NCBI RefSeq assembly: GCF_009758255.1
Contig: NZ_WSEN01000002.1
Location: 62,001-126,000 of the forward strand
From: Microbacterium sp. MAH-37
Lineage (GTDB): Bacteria > Actinomycetota > Actinomycetes > Actinomycetales > Microbacteriaceae
Direction: 5' to 3'
DNA length: 64,000 nt
Of the stretch, positions 54,640-63,779 are shown in pieces. The notes beneath the pieces were generated by a model, which worked only from the letters and a program-made list of their open reading frames with translations, did no database searches and had not been told where the DNA came from. The translations under genes were made by a program, and so were the position numbers. Positions within the stretch are counted from its first letter, which is position 1. The number at the start of each line of letters is the position of its first letter.

Positions 54640-56073
54640 ATGCGCACATTCCTTCAGGTGCTGGTGAACACGATGGTGGCGAACGTCACCACCAGTTTCC
54701 TGTGGTTCGCGCTGACCTTCTGGGTCTACCTCGAGACGAAGAACGTCATGGCGACCGGCATCGTCGGCGGTGCCTACATGCTGCTGATCGCGGTGTTCTC
54801 GATCGTGTTCGGCACGTTCGTCGACAGGCACCGCAAGCGCGCGGTGTTCATCTTCTCGAGCGCCGTCACCGCCGTGGCCTTCGTCGCGGCCGGCGTGGTC
54901 TACCTCTGGCAGCCCGAGAGCGCGCTGATCGACTTCGGCGGTCCCTGGTTCTGGGTGTTCTGCGGCTTCATCCTGTTCGGCGCGGTGGTCGAGCAGATGC
55001 GCAACATCGCGCTGTCCACGACCGTGACGCTGCTGGTGCCGGTCGAACGGCACGCCAACGCGAACGGCATGGTCGGCACCGTGCAGGGTCTCGCGTTCCT
55101 CGTCACCAGCGTGTTCAGCGGCCTGGCGATCGGCTTCCTCGGCATGGGAGGCACGCTCGTGATCGCCGTCGGGCTGACCGTGGTGTCGCTGGTGCACATC
55201 CTGTTCGTGCAGATCCCGGAGGAGAAGCCGCAGGTCGACCCCGATGCGCCGTCGACGATGGACGTCCGCGGCAGCATCCGCTCGATCCGTGCGGTGCCCG
55301 GTCTGTTCGTGCTGCTGTTCTTCTCGATGTTCAACAACCTCATCGGCGGCGTCTACATGGCGCTGATGGATCCCTACGGACTCGAGCTGATGTCCGTGCA
55401 GCTCTGGGGCATCGCACTGGCCGTGTCGTCCACCGGCTTCCTGATCGGTGGCGCCGTCGTCGCGGCGCGAGGACTGGGGCGCAACCCGATCCGCACCATG
55501 CTGCTGCTCGTCATGGGCATGGGTGTGCTCGGCGCGGTCTTCACGATCCGGGACTGGTGGCCGCTGTACGTGTTCGGCATCTGGGTCTACATGGCGCTGA
55601 TCCCCGCGGTCGAGGCCGCCGAGCAGACCGTGATCCAGAAGGTCGTGCCCTTCGAACGGCAGGGGCGGGTGTTCGGTTTCGCCTCGGCGATGGAGGCCTC
55701 GGCCGCACCGATCACCGCATTCCTCATCGCCCCGATCGCGCAGTACGCGATCATCCCGTTCGTCGAGTCGGCGCAGGGGCAGCAGAGCTGGGGCTGGCTC
55801 GTCGGCGACGGCCGGGCGCGCGGCATCGCGCTGATCTTCTTCTTCGCCGGCCTCGCCACGATCGCGCTCGCCCTGTTCGCCTTCACCACCCGCGCCTACC
55901 GCCGGCTCAGCGCGTCGTACGCCCAGGAACCTGCAGGAGGCGAACCGCCGGCACCCGAGACGGATGCCGCGGGGGTCGCGGTGGATGCGACTCCGCTGAC
56001 TGCCCGCGGAGGACTGGTCGACCCCTCCGCCCCCGCCGGACACACCGAACCGGGCGGCGGCGGGGAATCCTGA
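54640..56073 (+). CDS. MFS transporter
   Basis: The product is 477 residues with about 12 helices. FGTFVDRHRKRAVFIFSS is the loop between helices 2 and 3 (GxxxDRxxxR/K type). The C-terminal 55 residues are Pro/Ala/Gly-rich and cytoplasmic. TACCCT (54628-54633) is six bases before the ATG. The substrate is unknown; it resembles permeases of the efflux type. The frame extends upstream but without features of a membrane protein. Confidence 0.88.
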   Translation: MRTFLQVLVNTMVANVTTSFLWFALTFWVYLETKNVMATGIVGGAYMLLIAVFSIVFGTFVDRHRKRAVFIFSSAVTAVAFVAAGVVYLWQPESALIDFGGPWFWVFCGFILFGAVVEQMRNIALSTTVTLLVPVERHANANGMVGTVQGLAFLVTSVFSGLAIGFLGMGGTLVIAVGLTVVSLVHILFVQIPEEKPQVDPDAPSTMDVRGSIRSIRAVPGLFVLLFFSMFNNLIGGVYMALMDPYGLELMSVQLWGIALAVSSTGFLIGGAVVAARGLGRNPIRTMLLLVMGMGVLGAVFTIRDWWPLYVFGIWVYMALIPAVEAAEQTVIQKVVPFERQGRVFGFASAMEASAAPITAFLIAPIAQYAIIPFVESAQGQQSWGWLVGDGRARGIALIFFFAGLATIALALFAFTTRAYRRLSASYAQEPAGGEPPAPETDAAGVAVDATPLTARGGLVDPSAPAGHTEPGGGGES

Positions 56074-56721
56074 TCAGGGCGCGAGCTCGATCATCCGGTC
56101 GTTGATCTCCTCGGCGGGGGACTCCCACATGCCGACGACGGCGGATGCCAGGAGCTCGGGCTCGAGCGCCCCCTTCGCGCGGAACACGACGGAAGCCGCA
56201 CGCAGCGGCGCGCCGGCATCCCGCGCCGCCTTGGCGAACCCCTGTGCGACGGCACGTGCCCAGGTCTCGCTCGCGGCCTTGACGCTCGCGTAGTTCGCTC
56301 CGCCCGCCAGCGGCCGGGCGACGGCGGTGGATGACACGACGGCGAAGCGGCCGGCTTCCGACGCCCGCAGCGCGGCGTCGAAGGCGCGACTGGTGGCGCG
56401 CACGGCCGCGAACGCGGGAAGCAGGGCGGCCAGGTCGTCATCGCTCTGGCCGGCGAGACCGCCGCCACCGCGCCAGCCGCCCACCAGCGGCAGCACGCCG
56501 TCGACGGGGCCGAGACGCGCGGCAAGGGCCGTCATCTCCTCGAACGAGGTCGCATCGGCGATCTCGGTCTGCGCCCCGGCATCCGCGAGCGGTGCGAGGC
56601 GCTCCGCCGAGCGCCCGGTCGCGACGACGCTCGCGCCGCTCGCGATCAGTGCGTGCGCGACAGCGAGCCCTGCCGCACTCGTCGCGCCGGCGATGATGAC
56701 GGTCTTCCCCGAAACGCTCAT
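56074..56721 (-). CDS. short-chain dehydrogenase/reductase-like protein
   Basis: The product is 215 residues. GATSAAGLAVAHALIASGASVVATGRS is an altered GxxxGxG cofactor motif (GATSAAG), and YASVKAASE resembles the YxxxK active site. FAVVSSTAV supplies the Ser. It is an SDR by fold, with NADP(H) likely. The substrate cannot be read. It starts just downstream of a large palindrome and converges with the MFS gene end. Confidence 0.8.
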   Translation of the reverse strand: MSVSGKTVIIAGATSAAGLAVAHALIASGASVVATGRSAERLAPLADAGAQTEIADATSFEEMTALAARLGPVDGVLPLVGGWRGGGGLAGQSDDDLAALLPAFAAVRATSRAFDAALRASEAGRFAVVSSTAVARPLAGGANYASVKAASETWARAVAQGFAKAARDAGAPLRAASVVFRAKGALEPELLASAVVGMWESPAEEINDRMIELAP

Positions 56722-56746
56722 ACCCTCACCTTTCCATGCCTCTGCA

Positions 56747-56808
56747 GCTCCGGTCTCAACGGTTGCGGGTGATCCGGCCGGAACACCCGCAACCGTTGAG
56801 ACCGGAGC
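56747..56808. repeat. 25-base perfect inverted repeat
   Basis: The arms are 56747-56771 and 56784-56807/56808; the 12-base loop is itself mostly a palindrome (TCCGGCCGGA). It lies between the end of the DUF6421 gene and the SDR start, both minus strand. No T-run follows, so a terminator role is uncertain. Confidence 0.7.
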
Positions 56809-56820
56809 GGAGGAAGAGCC

Positions 56821-58251
56821 TCAGTCGTCGGTGCCGCGGATGCCCACGGTCGACTCGATCACCGGCTTCATCTTCTTGTCGAGCGTCTCGAAGAACATCG
56901 ACAGCGGGAACTCGTCGTCCATCACCGCGTCCGTGTAACCCTTGGGTGCACCGGCGAGGATCTCGTCGGACAGTCCACGGGCCCACTGGGACGCCGGGTG
57001 CGGGGTCAGCGTGCCGCGGACCAGTTCGTACGCGGCCAACCAGTGCGCGACCTTCGGGCGGTCGATCGAGTGCCAGTACAGGTCGTCGATCGCATCACCC
57101 AGCGCGACGACGGCGTCGGGCACGTTGTCCCAGTCGAACGCGAGAGCGGTGTCGGTCCAGTGCAGCACGCCGCGCTGGTGCAGCCATGCGAACAGCAGCT
57201 GGCCGCCGACGGCGTCGTAGTTGCGCGTGCGGTTGCCGGTGATGGCGAAGCGGAAGATGCGGTCGAAGATCACCGCGTACTGCACGAGGTGCGCGTAGTC
57301 GTGCATCTCCTGCTCGGTCTCGGTGAGCGTCTCCCCGGCGGCGATGCGGGCGTCGAACGCGCGCTCGATCTTGACCGACTCGCGGAACGCCGTCATGTCG
57401 CAGCGCATCTCCTCGAGCGAGTACAGGAAGAACGGCATCCGCTGCTTGATCATGAACGGGTCGAACGGCAGGTCGCCGCGCATGTGGGTGCGGTCGTGGA
57501 TGATGTCCCACATCACGAACGTCTTCTCGGCCATCTGCTGGTCGTCGAGCATCGCCTTCGCGCGCTCGGGCAGCTCGAGATTGGTGATCTCGGATGCCGC
57601 GCGGACGACGCGACGGTAACGGGCCGCCTCGCGGTCCTGGAAGATCGCACCCCAGGTGAACGATGGGATCTCGCGCATCGCGACGGTCTCGGGGAAGAGC
57701 ACCGCCGAATTCGTGTCGTAGCCGGGCGTGAAGTCGATCAGCCGCAGTGAGACGAACAGCTTGTTGCCGTAGTCGCCGGCCTCGAGGTCGGCGATGAACT
57801 CCGGCCAGATGGTCTCGACGATGAGCGCCTCGACGAGGCGGTCGCTCGAGCCGTTCTGGGTGTACATCGGAAAGATCACGAGGTGGCGGATGCCGTCGAC
57901 ACGGTGCTGCTGGGGCTGGAAGGCCACCAGCGAGTCGAGGAAGTCCGGCACTCCGAAGTCCTCGTCGACCCAGCGCTCGAAGTCCTTCACGGAGGCGGCG
58001 AGGTACTCGGCGTCGTGCGGGAAGGCGGGGGAGAGGGCACGGATGCCGGCGGTGATGGCGCCGACGAGTTCCTTGGCCTTCTCGCGGTCGGCGGCCTCCG
58101 GGATGGAGCCGTCCTTGATCTGCAGCGGGCGGATCGCGATCGCGGCGTCCTTGAGCTGCGCCCAGGCGGCCGTGTGCTCGGCGGTGGCGGCATCCTCGAC
58201 GACCTCGGGTTCGCCGATGATGGCGTTGGCGGTGGGAGTGAGAGTGGACAT
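56821..58251 (-). CDS. DUF6421-like protein
   Basis: The product is 476 residues and I recognise it only as resembling the conserved actinobacterial family DUF6421. It has HDAEYLAASVKDFERWVDEDFG, FIADLEAGDYGNKLFVSLRLIDFTPGYDTN, MWDIIHDRTHMRGDLPFDPF and VGGQLLFAWLHQRGVLHW. Several His and Asp are conserved-looking (IIHDRTHMRGD) and could bind metal, but no function is known to me. The start at 58251 has AGGTCCCG upstream. It is divergent from an Lrp-type regulator, so it may be its target. Confidence 0.7.
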   Translation of the reverse strand: MSTLTPTANAIIGEPEVVEDAATAEHTAAWAQLKDAAIAIRPLQIKDGSIPEAADREKAKELVGAITAGIRALSPAFPHDAEYLAASVKDFERWVDEDFGVPDFLDSLVAFQPQQHRVDGIRHLVIFPMYTQNGSSDRLVEALIVETIWPEFIADLEAGDYGNKLFVSLRLIDFTPGYDTNSAVLFPETVAMREIPSFTWGAIFQDREAARYRRVVRAASEITNLELPERAKAMLDDQQMAEKTFVMWDIIHDRTHMRGDLPFDPFMIKQRMPFFLYSLEEMRCDMTAFRESVKIERAFDARIAAGETLTETEQEMHDYAHLVQYAVIFDRIFRFAITGNRTRNYDAVGGQLLFAWLHQRGVLHWTDTALAFDWDNVPDAVVALGDAIDDLYWHSIDRPKVAHWLAAYELVRGTLTPHPASQWARGLSDEILAGAPKGYTDAVMDDEFPLSMFFETLDKKMKPVIESTVGIRGTDD

Positions 58252-58322
58252 CGGGACCTCCGATCGGCAATGAGGCGGAAATTTTCCTGCAAGCACAGGT
58301 ATCTGCCGCTATTCTTCCATGT

Positions 58323-58775
58323 ATGGATGATGCTGTCGACCGCGCGATCATCGCCGAGGTGTCCCGTGATGGACGGGTGACCCTGGCGCAGCTGTCCGAG
58401 TCCGTGGGGCTCTCGACCTCGGCCGTGCAGGCGCGATTGAAACGACTGGAGTCCCGCGGGGTGATCACCGGCTATCGCGCGCTGCTCGACGCCGAGCAGG
58501 TCGGCAAGCCGCTGTCCGCCTTCATCGAGATCACGCCGCTCGACCCCGCTCAGCCCGACACTGCGCCCGAGCTTCTCGAGCACCTCGACGCCATCGAGGC
58601 GTGCCACTCGATCGCGGGCGACGCCAGCTACATGCTCTTCGTGCGCGTACCCTCACCGCGTGCGCTGGAGCAGTTGGTCCGCGACATCCGTCTCGCCGCG
58701 AACGTCAGCACGCGCACGACGGTCGTGCTGCAGACGTTCTACGAGAACCGCCCGATCGTCCCATCGGGGGACTGA
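58323..58775 (+). CDS. Lrp/AsnC-family regulator
   Basis: The product is 150 residues. The helix-turn-helix (about 5-60: DRAIIAEVSRDGRVTLAQLSESVGLSTSAVQARLKRLES) precedes a RAM-type ligand domain (about 70-140). TATTCT (58310-58315) lies seven bases before the ATG. The 71-base spacer to DUF6421 holds GGAAATTTTCC-like AT-rich sequence (58276-58290), a plausible binding site. The effector is probably an amino acid. Confidence 0.88.
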   Translation: MDDAVDRAIIAEVSRDGRVTLAQLSESVGLSTSAVQARLKRLESRGVITGYRALLDAEQVGKPLSAFIEITPLDPAQPDTAPELLEHLDAIEACHSIAGDASYMLFVRVPSPRALEQLVRDIRLAANVSTRTTVVLQTFYENRPIVPSGD

Positions 58776-58777
58776 AC

Positions 58778-59518
58778 TCACGCGATCGAGGCCCGCGAGC
58801 CGAAGATCTTCTGGCCGACGCGCACCACGGTCGAACCTTCCTCGATCGCGGCCTGGTAGTCGCCGGACATGCCCATCGAGAGCTCACCAGGGCCGACCAG
58901 GTCGCGCTCGCGGGCGCGGTCGCGCACGTCGCGCAGGATACGGAAGCACTCCCGCACCCGCTCGGTGTCGCTCGTGAAGAGCGCGAGGGTCATCAACCCC
59001 TGCACGTGCAGACTGTCGCGGTGCTTCAGCTCCTCGAGGAAGGCGAGGGCATCGGCCGGGTCGATACCCGACTTCTGCTCCTCCGCCGAGGTGTTCACCT
59101 GCACGAAGACGTCGAGCGACCGCCCCGCGGCCTGCAGGCGCTTGTCCAGCGCGTCGGCGAGGCGGATGCTGTCCAGCGCCTGGAACTCGTCGGCGAACGA
59201 CACGACGTCCTTGGCCTTGTTGGTCTGCAGGTGTCCGATCACGGACCAGCGCAGGTCGAGGTCGGCGAGGTTCTCGGCCTTGCGCTTCGCCTCCTGCACC
59301 TTGTTCTCGCCCAGATCGGTCGCTCCGGCCTCGATCGCGAGGCGCAGGCGCTCCTCGGGCACGGTCTTGCTCACTGCCAGCAGGCGGATGCCGGATGCGT
59401 CGCGCCCGGAGCGCTCGGCGGCGGCCGCGATGTTCGCGCGCACGTCGGCGATGTTCTGCGCGAACTCCGCCACGGAGGTCGCCTGCGGGTAGAGGGGGCG
59501 CGCGGGCTGGTCGGTCAC
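58778..59518 (-). CDS. YggS/PROSC-type PLP homeostasis protein
   Basis: The product is 246 residues. The PLP lysine is in LLAVSKTVPEERL (about 50), and LGENKVQEAKRKAENL, WSVIGHLQTNKAKD and ELSMGMSGDYQAAIEEGSTVVRVG are family hallmarks. It buffers PLP and has no known catalysis. TACCCT (59525-59530, minus) lies six bases before GTG 59518 and sets the start against ATG 59551. It converges with the Lrp gene (two-base gap) and is divergent from menA. Confidence 0.9.
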   Translation of the reverse strand: MTDQPARPLYPQATSVAEFAQNIADVRANIAAAAERSGRDASGIRLLAVSKTVPEERLRLAIEAGATDLGENKVQEAKRKAENLADLDLRWSVIGHLQTNKAKDVVSFADEFQALDSIRLADALDKRLQAAGRSLDVFVQVNTSAEEQKSGIDPADALAFLEELKHRDSLHVQGLMTLALFTSDTERVRECFRILRDVRDRARERDLVGPGELSMGMSGDYQAAIEEGSTVVRVGQKIFGSRASIA

Positions 59519-59576
59519 CCTTCGAGGGTACCCGTGGGCAAGTGCGTTCATCGGCCGAGTCAGTAGGATGCCGGAC

Positions 59577-60533
59577 GTGGCATCCGGCAAGAACAGCAAG
59601 AGCAAGAAGAAGCGCGGCACCAGCGGGAACCCGGCCAAGCGCCCGGTCGTCGAGCAGGGGCCGGTCCGCGTCGGCGACTGGGTCGGGGCGGCGCGGCTGC
59701 GCACGCTGCCGTTGGCCGTCGCGCCCGTCGTGCTCGGGACCGGTGCCGCGCAGACCGTTGACCACCTCTTCCACTGGGCGCTCGCCCTGGCCTGCCTCGC
59801 CGTCGCCGTGCTGCTGCAGATCGGTGTGAACTTCGCCAACGACTACAGCGACGGCATCCGTGGCACCGACGCGCACCGGGTGGGGCCGGCGCGGCTCACG
59901 GCCTCCGGCCGCGTGCCCGCGAAGCGTGTGCTTCTGATGGCGCTGGTGTTCTTCGCGCTCGCCGCGCTGGTGGGGCTGGCGATCGTCATCCGCACGCAGC
60001 AGTGGTGGATGCTGGCGGTCGGCGCCGTGAGCATCATCGCCGCGTGGTTCTACACCGGCGGCAAGCGTCCGTACGGCTACAACGCCATGGGTGAGCTGTT
60101 CGTGTTCGTGTTCTTCGGTCTGGTCGCCACGCTGGGCACCACCTGGGTGCAGGTGTCGGCGCTGCCGCTGCAGGCCTGGATCGCCGCGGTCGCCGCGGGG
60201 TTCTTCGCATGCGCCGTCCTGCTGGCCAACAACCTGCGCGACATCGATCAGGACCGTGAGGTGGGTAAGCGCACACTCACCGTCCTGATCGGCAAGACCG
60301 CGACCCGCGTGCTGTACACGCTGTTCGTGCTCATCCCGTTCGTCTGCTCCGTGCTGTTCGCCCTGCTCTACCCGATCGCGTGGATCTCGCTGCTCGTGCT
60401 GCTGGCGGTGCTGCCGGCGATCCTCATCGTGTGGACCTACCGTCAGGCGCGCGAACTGATCATCGCGCTGAGCCTCACCTCGCTGTCGTCTCTGGCATGG
60501 GCAGGACTCATCTACTGGGCCCTGGTCGGCTGA
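59577..60533 (+). CDS. menA: 1,4-dihydroxy-2-naphthoate polyprenyltransferase
   Basis: This 318-residue UbiA-fold membrane enzyme attaches a polyprenyl tail to DHNA in menaquinone synthesis. The Asp-rich motifs are NFANDYSDGIRGTD and NNLRDIDQDREVGKRTL. It has about nine helices and a basic N-terminus. The GTG at 59577 has TAGGAT (59564-59569) seven bases upstream; the ATG at 59568 overlaps that hexamer and is less likely. The following PP2C-like gene starts inside its stop (TGATG). Confidence 0.9.
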   Translation: MASGKNSKSKKKRGTSGNPAKRPVVEQGPVRVGDWVGAARLRTLPLAVAPVVLGTGAAQTVDHLFHWALALACLAVAVLLQIGVNFANDYSDGIRGTDAHRVGPARLTASGRVPAKRVLLMALVFFALAALVGLAIVIRTQQWWMLAVGAVSIIAAWFYTGGKRPYGYNAMGELFVFVFFGLVATLGTTWVQVSALPLQAWIAAVAAGFFACAVLLANNLRDIDQDREVGKRTLTVLIGKTATRVLYTLFVLIPFVCSVLFALLYPIAWISLLVLLAVLPAILIVWTYRQARELIIALSLTSLSSLAWAGLIYWALVG

Positions 60534-61333
60534 TGGACCTCTTCGCTCTTCCCGCCGAGCCCGGCCGTGAGAGCGAGGACGCCTGCGCACTCGGTGACGG
60601 CATCGCTGTCGTGGTCGACGGCGCAGGGCTTCCCAAGAGCATGCGGCAGGGCTGCGGGCACTCGGTCGCCTGGTACGCGCGGATGCTGGCGGAAGCCTTC
60701 CGGGTGCGACTGGAAGATCGCACCGCGACCATGACGCACGCCCTGGCCGGAGCGATCGGCGAGGTCACCGACGCGCACCGCGGCACCTGCGACCTGGATG
60801 CCGGGTCGCCGAGCGCCACGGTCGCGGCCTGGCGCATCATCGGCGATGACGTCGAGCACCTGGTGCTCTGCGACGCCTCGATCGTGCTGGTCGGGCGAGA
60901 CGGCGAGGCGACGGAGATCACCGACGACCGGATCAACGCCGCGGTGGACCGCCGTGCTGCCCAGCTTCTCGGCGCCGGCGAGCACGAGCGCGCCGAGATC
61001 GCCGCTGCGCGATTCCGCGCGCTCGACGAGACGCGCAACGTCGCGGGCGGGTTCTGGTGCGCCCAGACCGATCCGGATGCCGCCCGGCACGCGCTCACCG
61101 GGCGCACGCCGGCCGCAGGGCTCGCCGCGATCGTGGCATCGTCCGACGGCGGCACCCGGGGCTTCCAACTGGTCGGGGTTCACACCCTCGAGCGCTTCGC
61201 CGAACTGGCATCCGCCGGGCGCCTGGCCGAGATCGCCGGTGAGATCCGCGCGGCGGAGGACGCGAAGGACGAATGGATCTTCGCGAAGCCGCACGACGAC
61301 ATCGCCATCGTCGCGCAGAGCTTCCCGGCCTGA
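60533..61333 (+). CDS. PP2C-like (PPM family) protein phosphatase
   Basis: The product is 266 residues. The metal-binding pattern is VVVDGAGLP (motif 2-like), SPSATVAAWRI (motif 8-like), and the late PHDDIAIVAQ (Asp). A typical PPM is about 240-280 residues. The Asp of the N-terminal SEDAC is in place of the DR of some. It could dephosphorylate Ser/Thr on a partner; the kinase is absent here. The start overlaps the menA stop (TGATG). Confidence 0.75.
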   Translation: MDLFALPAEPGRESEDACALGDGIAVVVDGAGLPKSMRQGCGHSVAWYARMLAEAFRVRLEDRTATMTHALAGAIGEVTDAHRGTCDLDAGSPSATVAAWRIIGDDVEHLVLCDASIVLVGRDGEATEITDDRINAAVDRRAAQLLGAGEHERAEIAAARFRALDETRNVAGGFWCAQTDPDAARHALTGRTPAAGLAAIVASSDGGTRGFQLVGVHTLERFAELASAGRLAEIAGEIRAAEDAKDEWIFAKPHDDIAIVAQSFPA

Positions 61334-61345
61334 CTCGCCGTCGTC

Positions 61346-62371
61346 TCAGAGCCCCGCGCCGACGAGCGCCTCGCCGAGCGCCGTGCGCAGGTGCAGCATC
61401 CGGTTCCCGTCGCGGGAGCTCGTGACCAGCCCCGCGTCGCGCAGCACGGTCAGGTGGTGCGACGCCGTCGAGACGGCGATCCCGGCCTCCGCGGCGACCT
61501 GTGACGTCGTGCGCGGGATGTGTGCCTGCAGCAGGATGCCGGCACGCACCGGCCCGACCAGGGCGCCGAGAGCCCGCTCGACATCGGCGGATTCCCGCGC
61601 CCAGCCGGCGGTGACGCCCCGCGCGGGGTAGAACAGCGTGGGCTGCGCGGGCGGCTCCGTCAGAACCATGCAGCCCCACGACGACATCACCGACGGCACC
61701 AGGACGAGTCCGCTGCCGCGGCAGTCGACGTCCTCGCTGTGGCGGCGCAGCTGCACCCGCACCGCACCGTCGCTCCAGCGCACCGTGCGGTGCAGCCCTC
61801 CGGCCATGGCGGCGAGGCCGTCGGCCGCGACGATCCTGGCACGCACGGCGATGTCGGCGCGCAGCATCCGCTCCAGCTGCGGCCAGACCGGGGCGACCGC
61901 GGCATCCCAGACCTGCTCCCAGGCGTCGGCGATCAGGGCGCGGGCGCGTTCGGGATCGGTCTGCATGCGGCGCAGCGCCCGCTGCCGCTCTCCGGACGAC
62001 CGCTGCACCATCTTGCCGAGATCGACGAGGATGCCGGGCACCGGTGCCTCGCGGAGAGCGGCGAGCTCGTCGGAGGGCGTGAGATCCCAGCGGGCGTCGG
62101 TGGTGAGGAAATCCGGCATATAGCCGTCTGCGCCGATCACCTGCGCGAGCAGGCCGAACGCCTCACGCGGAACGGACTCGCGCACCTGCTTCAACCAGCC
62201 CCATTGCAGCGGATAGTCCGCCGGCCGCAGCAGCACGCGCATCGCATGGGCGAACTCGTGCCCGGGCGAGACGCCGAACCGCACGGCCTGGATGTCGCCG
62301 GGGCTCAGCCGGAAGTCCACCCGATGGTCCGGGCTCTCGACGCCTTCGCGCGGGCGGGTGTTTCGATCCAC
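61346..62371 (-). CDS. ArsR-type winged-helix regulator with N-terminal DUF5937-like domain
   Basis: The product is 341 residues. The first 240 residues are an effector-like domain (FRLSPGDIQAVRFGVSPGHEFAHAMRVLL) resembling DUF5937. The C-terminal winged helix covers about 265-335: LVGPVRAGILLQAHIPRTTSQVAAEAGIAVSTASHHLTVLRDAG. The reversed order (effector first) is typical of this family. The ligand is unknown. It is divergent from the cupin gene and may control it. Confidence 0.82.
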   Translation of the reverse strand: MDRNTRPREGVESPDHRVDFRLSPGDIQAVRFGVSPGHEFAHAMRVLLRPADYPLQWGWLKQVRESVPREAFGLLAQVIGADGYMPDFLTTDARWDLTPSDELAALREAPVPGILVDLGKMVQRSSGERQRALRRMQTDPERARALIADAWEQVWDAAVAPVWPQLERMLRADIAVRARIVAADGLAAMAGGLHRTVRWSDGAVRVQLRRHSEDVDCRGSGLVLVPSVMSSWGCMVLTEPPAQPTLFYPARGVTAGWARESADVERALGALVGPVRAGILLQAHIPRTTSQVAAEAGIAVSTASHHLTVLRDAGLVTSSRDGNRMLHLRTALGEALVGAGL

Positions 62372-62438
62372 ATCGAAACTCTAGGGTCTCTTCTCCATGG
62401 GCGAAAGAGTGGGACCACCGCACGGAAAGGAGCACATC

Positions 62439-62819
62439 ATGGTCGAGACACTCGCCGTTCCCACGCTCGTCGCGCCGGATGAGATCCGGCTGGGCAGCGG
62501 GCGCAGCCGCCGGTTCCAGGGCAGCGACCACGGGGCAGGCATCTCGTACTTCTACATCGACAACCAGCCGGGCCAGGGGGCGTCGCTGCACTGGCATCCG
62601 TACCCCGAGACCTGGGTCGTGCTCGAGGGCGACGTCACCTTCGTCGTCGGCGACGAGCAGATCCTCGCCACCGCCGGCGACACGGTCACCGGCCCGGCGT
62701 ACGTGCCGCACAAGTTCACCAACACCGGCACGGGCACGATGCGCCTCATGGGCATCCACGCCTCTGCCATCATCATCCAGACAGACCTCGATCCTTCGTC
62801 AAGCTCAGGAACCGAATAG
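62439..62819 (+). CDS. cupin-domain protein with repeat-derived C-terminus
   Basis: The product is 126 residues and one cupin fold (about 40-110): SLHWHPYPETWVVLEGDVTF (metal ligand HxH then E) and AYVPHKFTNTGTGTMRLMGIH. The last residues (DPSSSSGTE) come from a half copy of the CTTCGTCAAGCTCAGGAACCG repeat. GGAAAGGAG (62424-62432) precedes the ATG. It may be an isomerase or binding protein. It is divergent from the ArsR-type regulator and heads a three-gene run. Confidence 0.85.
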   Translation: MVETLAVPTLVAPDEIRLGSGRSRRFQGSDHGAGISYFYIDNQPGQGASLHWHPYPETWVVLEGDVTFVVGDEQILATAGDTVTGPAYVPHKFTNTGTGTMRLMGIHASAIIIQTDLDPSSSSGTE

Positions 62820-62826
62820 GAGTCAG

Positions 62827-63120
62827 ATGTCCTTCCAGGCATACCTCGACAACATCGAGACCAAGACCGGTCTCACTCCGCGTCAGTTCATCGAGCTGGC
62901 GACCGACAAGGGCTTCGGCCCCGACACCAAGGCGACCCCGATCCTGGAGTGGCTGAAGGCCGACTACGACCTGTCCCGCGGCTACGGGATGGCGCTCGTG
63001 CACGTCATCACCAAGGGCCCGCAGATCAGCGCGAAGCACGTCGGCACCGACGGCGCGCATGCGGATGCCTCCGACACCCTGTGGCTGGACGGCAAGGCCA
63101 GCAACCCCGCGAACGCCTGA
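62827..63120 (+). CDS. DUF4287-like protein
   Basis: The product is 97 residues: SFQAYLDNIETKTGLTPRQF, PILEWLKADYDLSRGYGMALVHVI. This matches the small family DUF4287, function unknown to me. The gene starts seven bases after the cupin stop and ends ten bases before the next gene; co-transcription is likely. Confidence 0.85.
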   Translation: MSFQAYLDNIETKTGLTPRQFIELATDKGFGPDTKATPILEWLKADYDLSRGYGMALVHVITKGPQISAKHVGTDGAHADASDTLWLDGKASNPANA

Positions 63121-63130
63121 GAGGAACACG

Positions 63131-63775
63131 ATGAGCGTACGAGTCGATCTGAACATCTCGCTGGACGGCTACGCCACCACCACCGACCAGACGCCGGAGA
63201 ACCCCTTCGGCGACGACTGGGGCCGCCTGGTGGCCGCCTACACCGCCACCCGCACCATGCAGCAGCGTGTGTTCGGCGACACGTCGGGCAGGGGCACGAC
63301 CGGCGTCGACGAGAAGTACGCCGCCGCCTATTTCGAGGGCATCGGCGCCGAGATCATGGGAGCGGGCATGTTCGGCCTGCACCATCACGGCGACGACCCG
63401 GACTGGCGCGGATGGTGGGGCGAGGAGCCGCCGTTCCAGGTGCCGGTCTTCGTGCTCACCCACACGCCCCGCCCGTCGATCGCCTTCGACAACGGCACGG
63501 TGTTCCACTTCCTCGAGGCGACGCCGGAGGACGCCCTGCGGCGGGCGACCGAGGCGGCCGGAGGCCGGGATGTGCGGATCGGCGGCGGCGTCGACGTCGT
63601 GCGCCGGTTCCTCGCCACGGGCCTCGTGGACCGGCTGCACGTGGGAATCGCACCGATCCTGCTCGGCCGCGGCGACAGCCTCTGGCAGGATCTGCGCGGC
63701 CTCGAAGAGGGTTGCGACGTGACCAGCGAGGTCGCCGAGAGCGGCACGATCCACGTCACGTTCCGCAGGCGCTGA
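63131..63775 (+). CDS. RibD C-terminal/dihydrofolate reductase-like protein
   Basis: The product is 214 residues. RVDLNISLDGYATTTDQTPEN at the start, AAAYFEGIGAEIMGAGMFG, and VRIGGGVDVVRRFLATGLVDRLHVGIAPILLGRG are the RibD_C (dihydrofolate-reductase-like) core with an NADPH-binding GGG. It reduces an unknown substrate. GAGAGGAAC precedes the ATG. It ends the cupin/DUF4287 run. Confidence 0.88.
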   Translation: MSVRVDLNISLDGYATTTDQTPENPFGDDWGRLVAAYTATRTMQQRVFGDTSGRGTTGVDEKYAAAYFEGIGAEIMGAGMFGLHHHGDDPDWRGWWGEEPPFQVPVFVLTHTPRPSIAFDNGTVFHFLEATPEDALRRATEAAGGRDVRIGGGVDVVRRFLATGLVDRLHVGIAPILLGRGDSLWQDLRGLEEGCDVTSEVAESGTIHVTFRRR

Positions 63776-63779
63776 ACGT

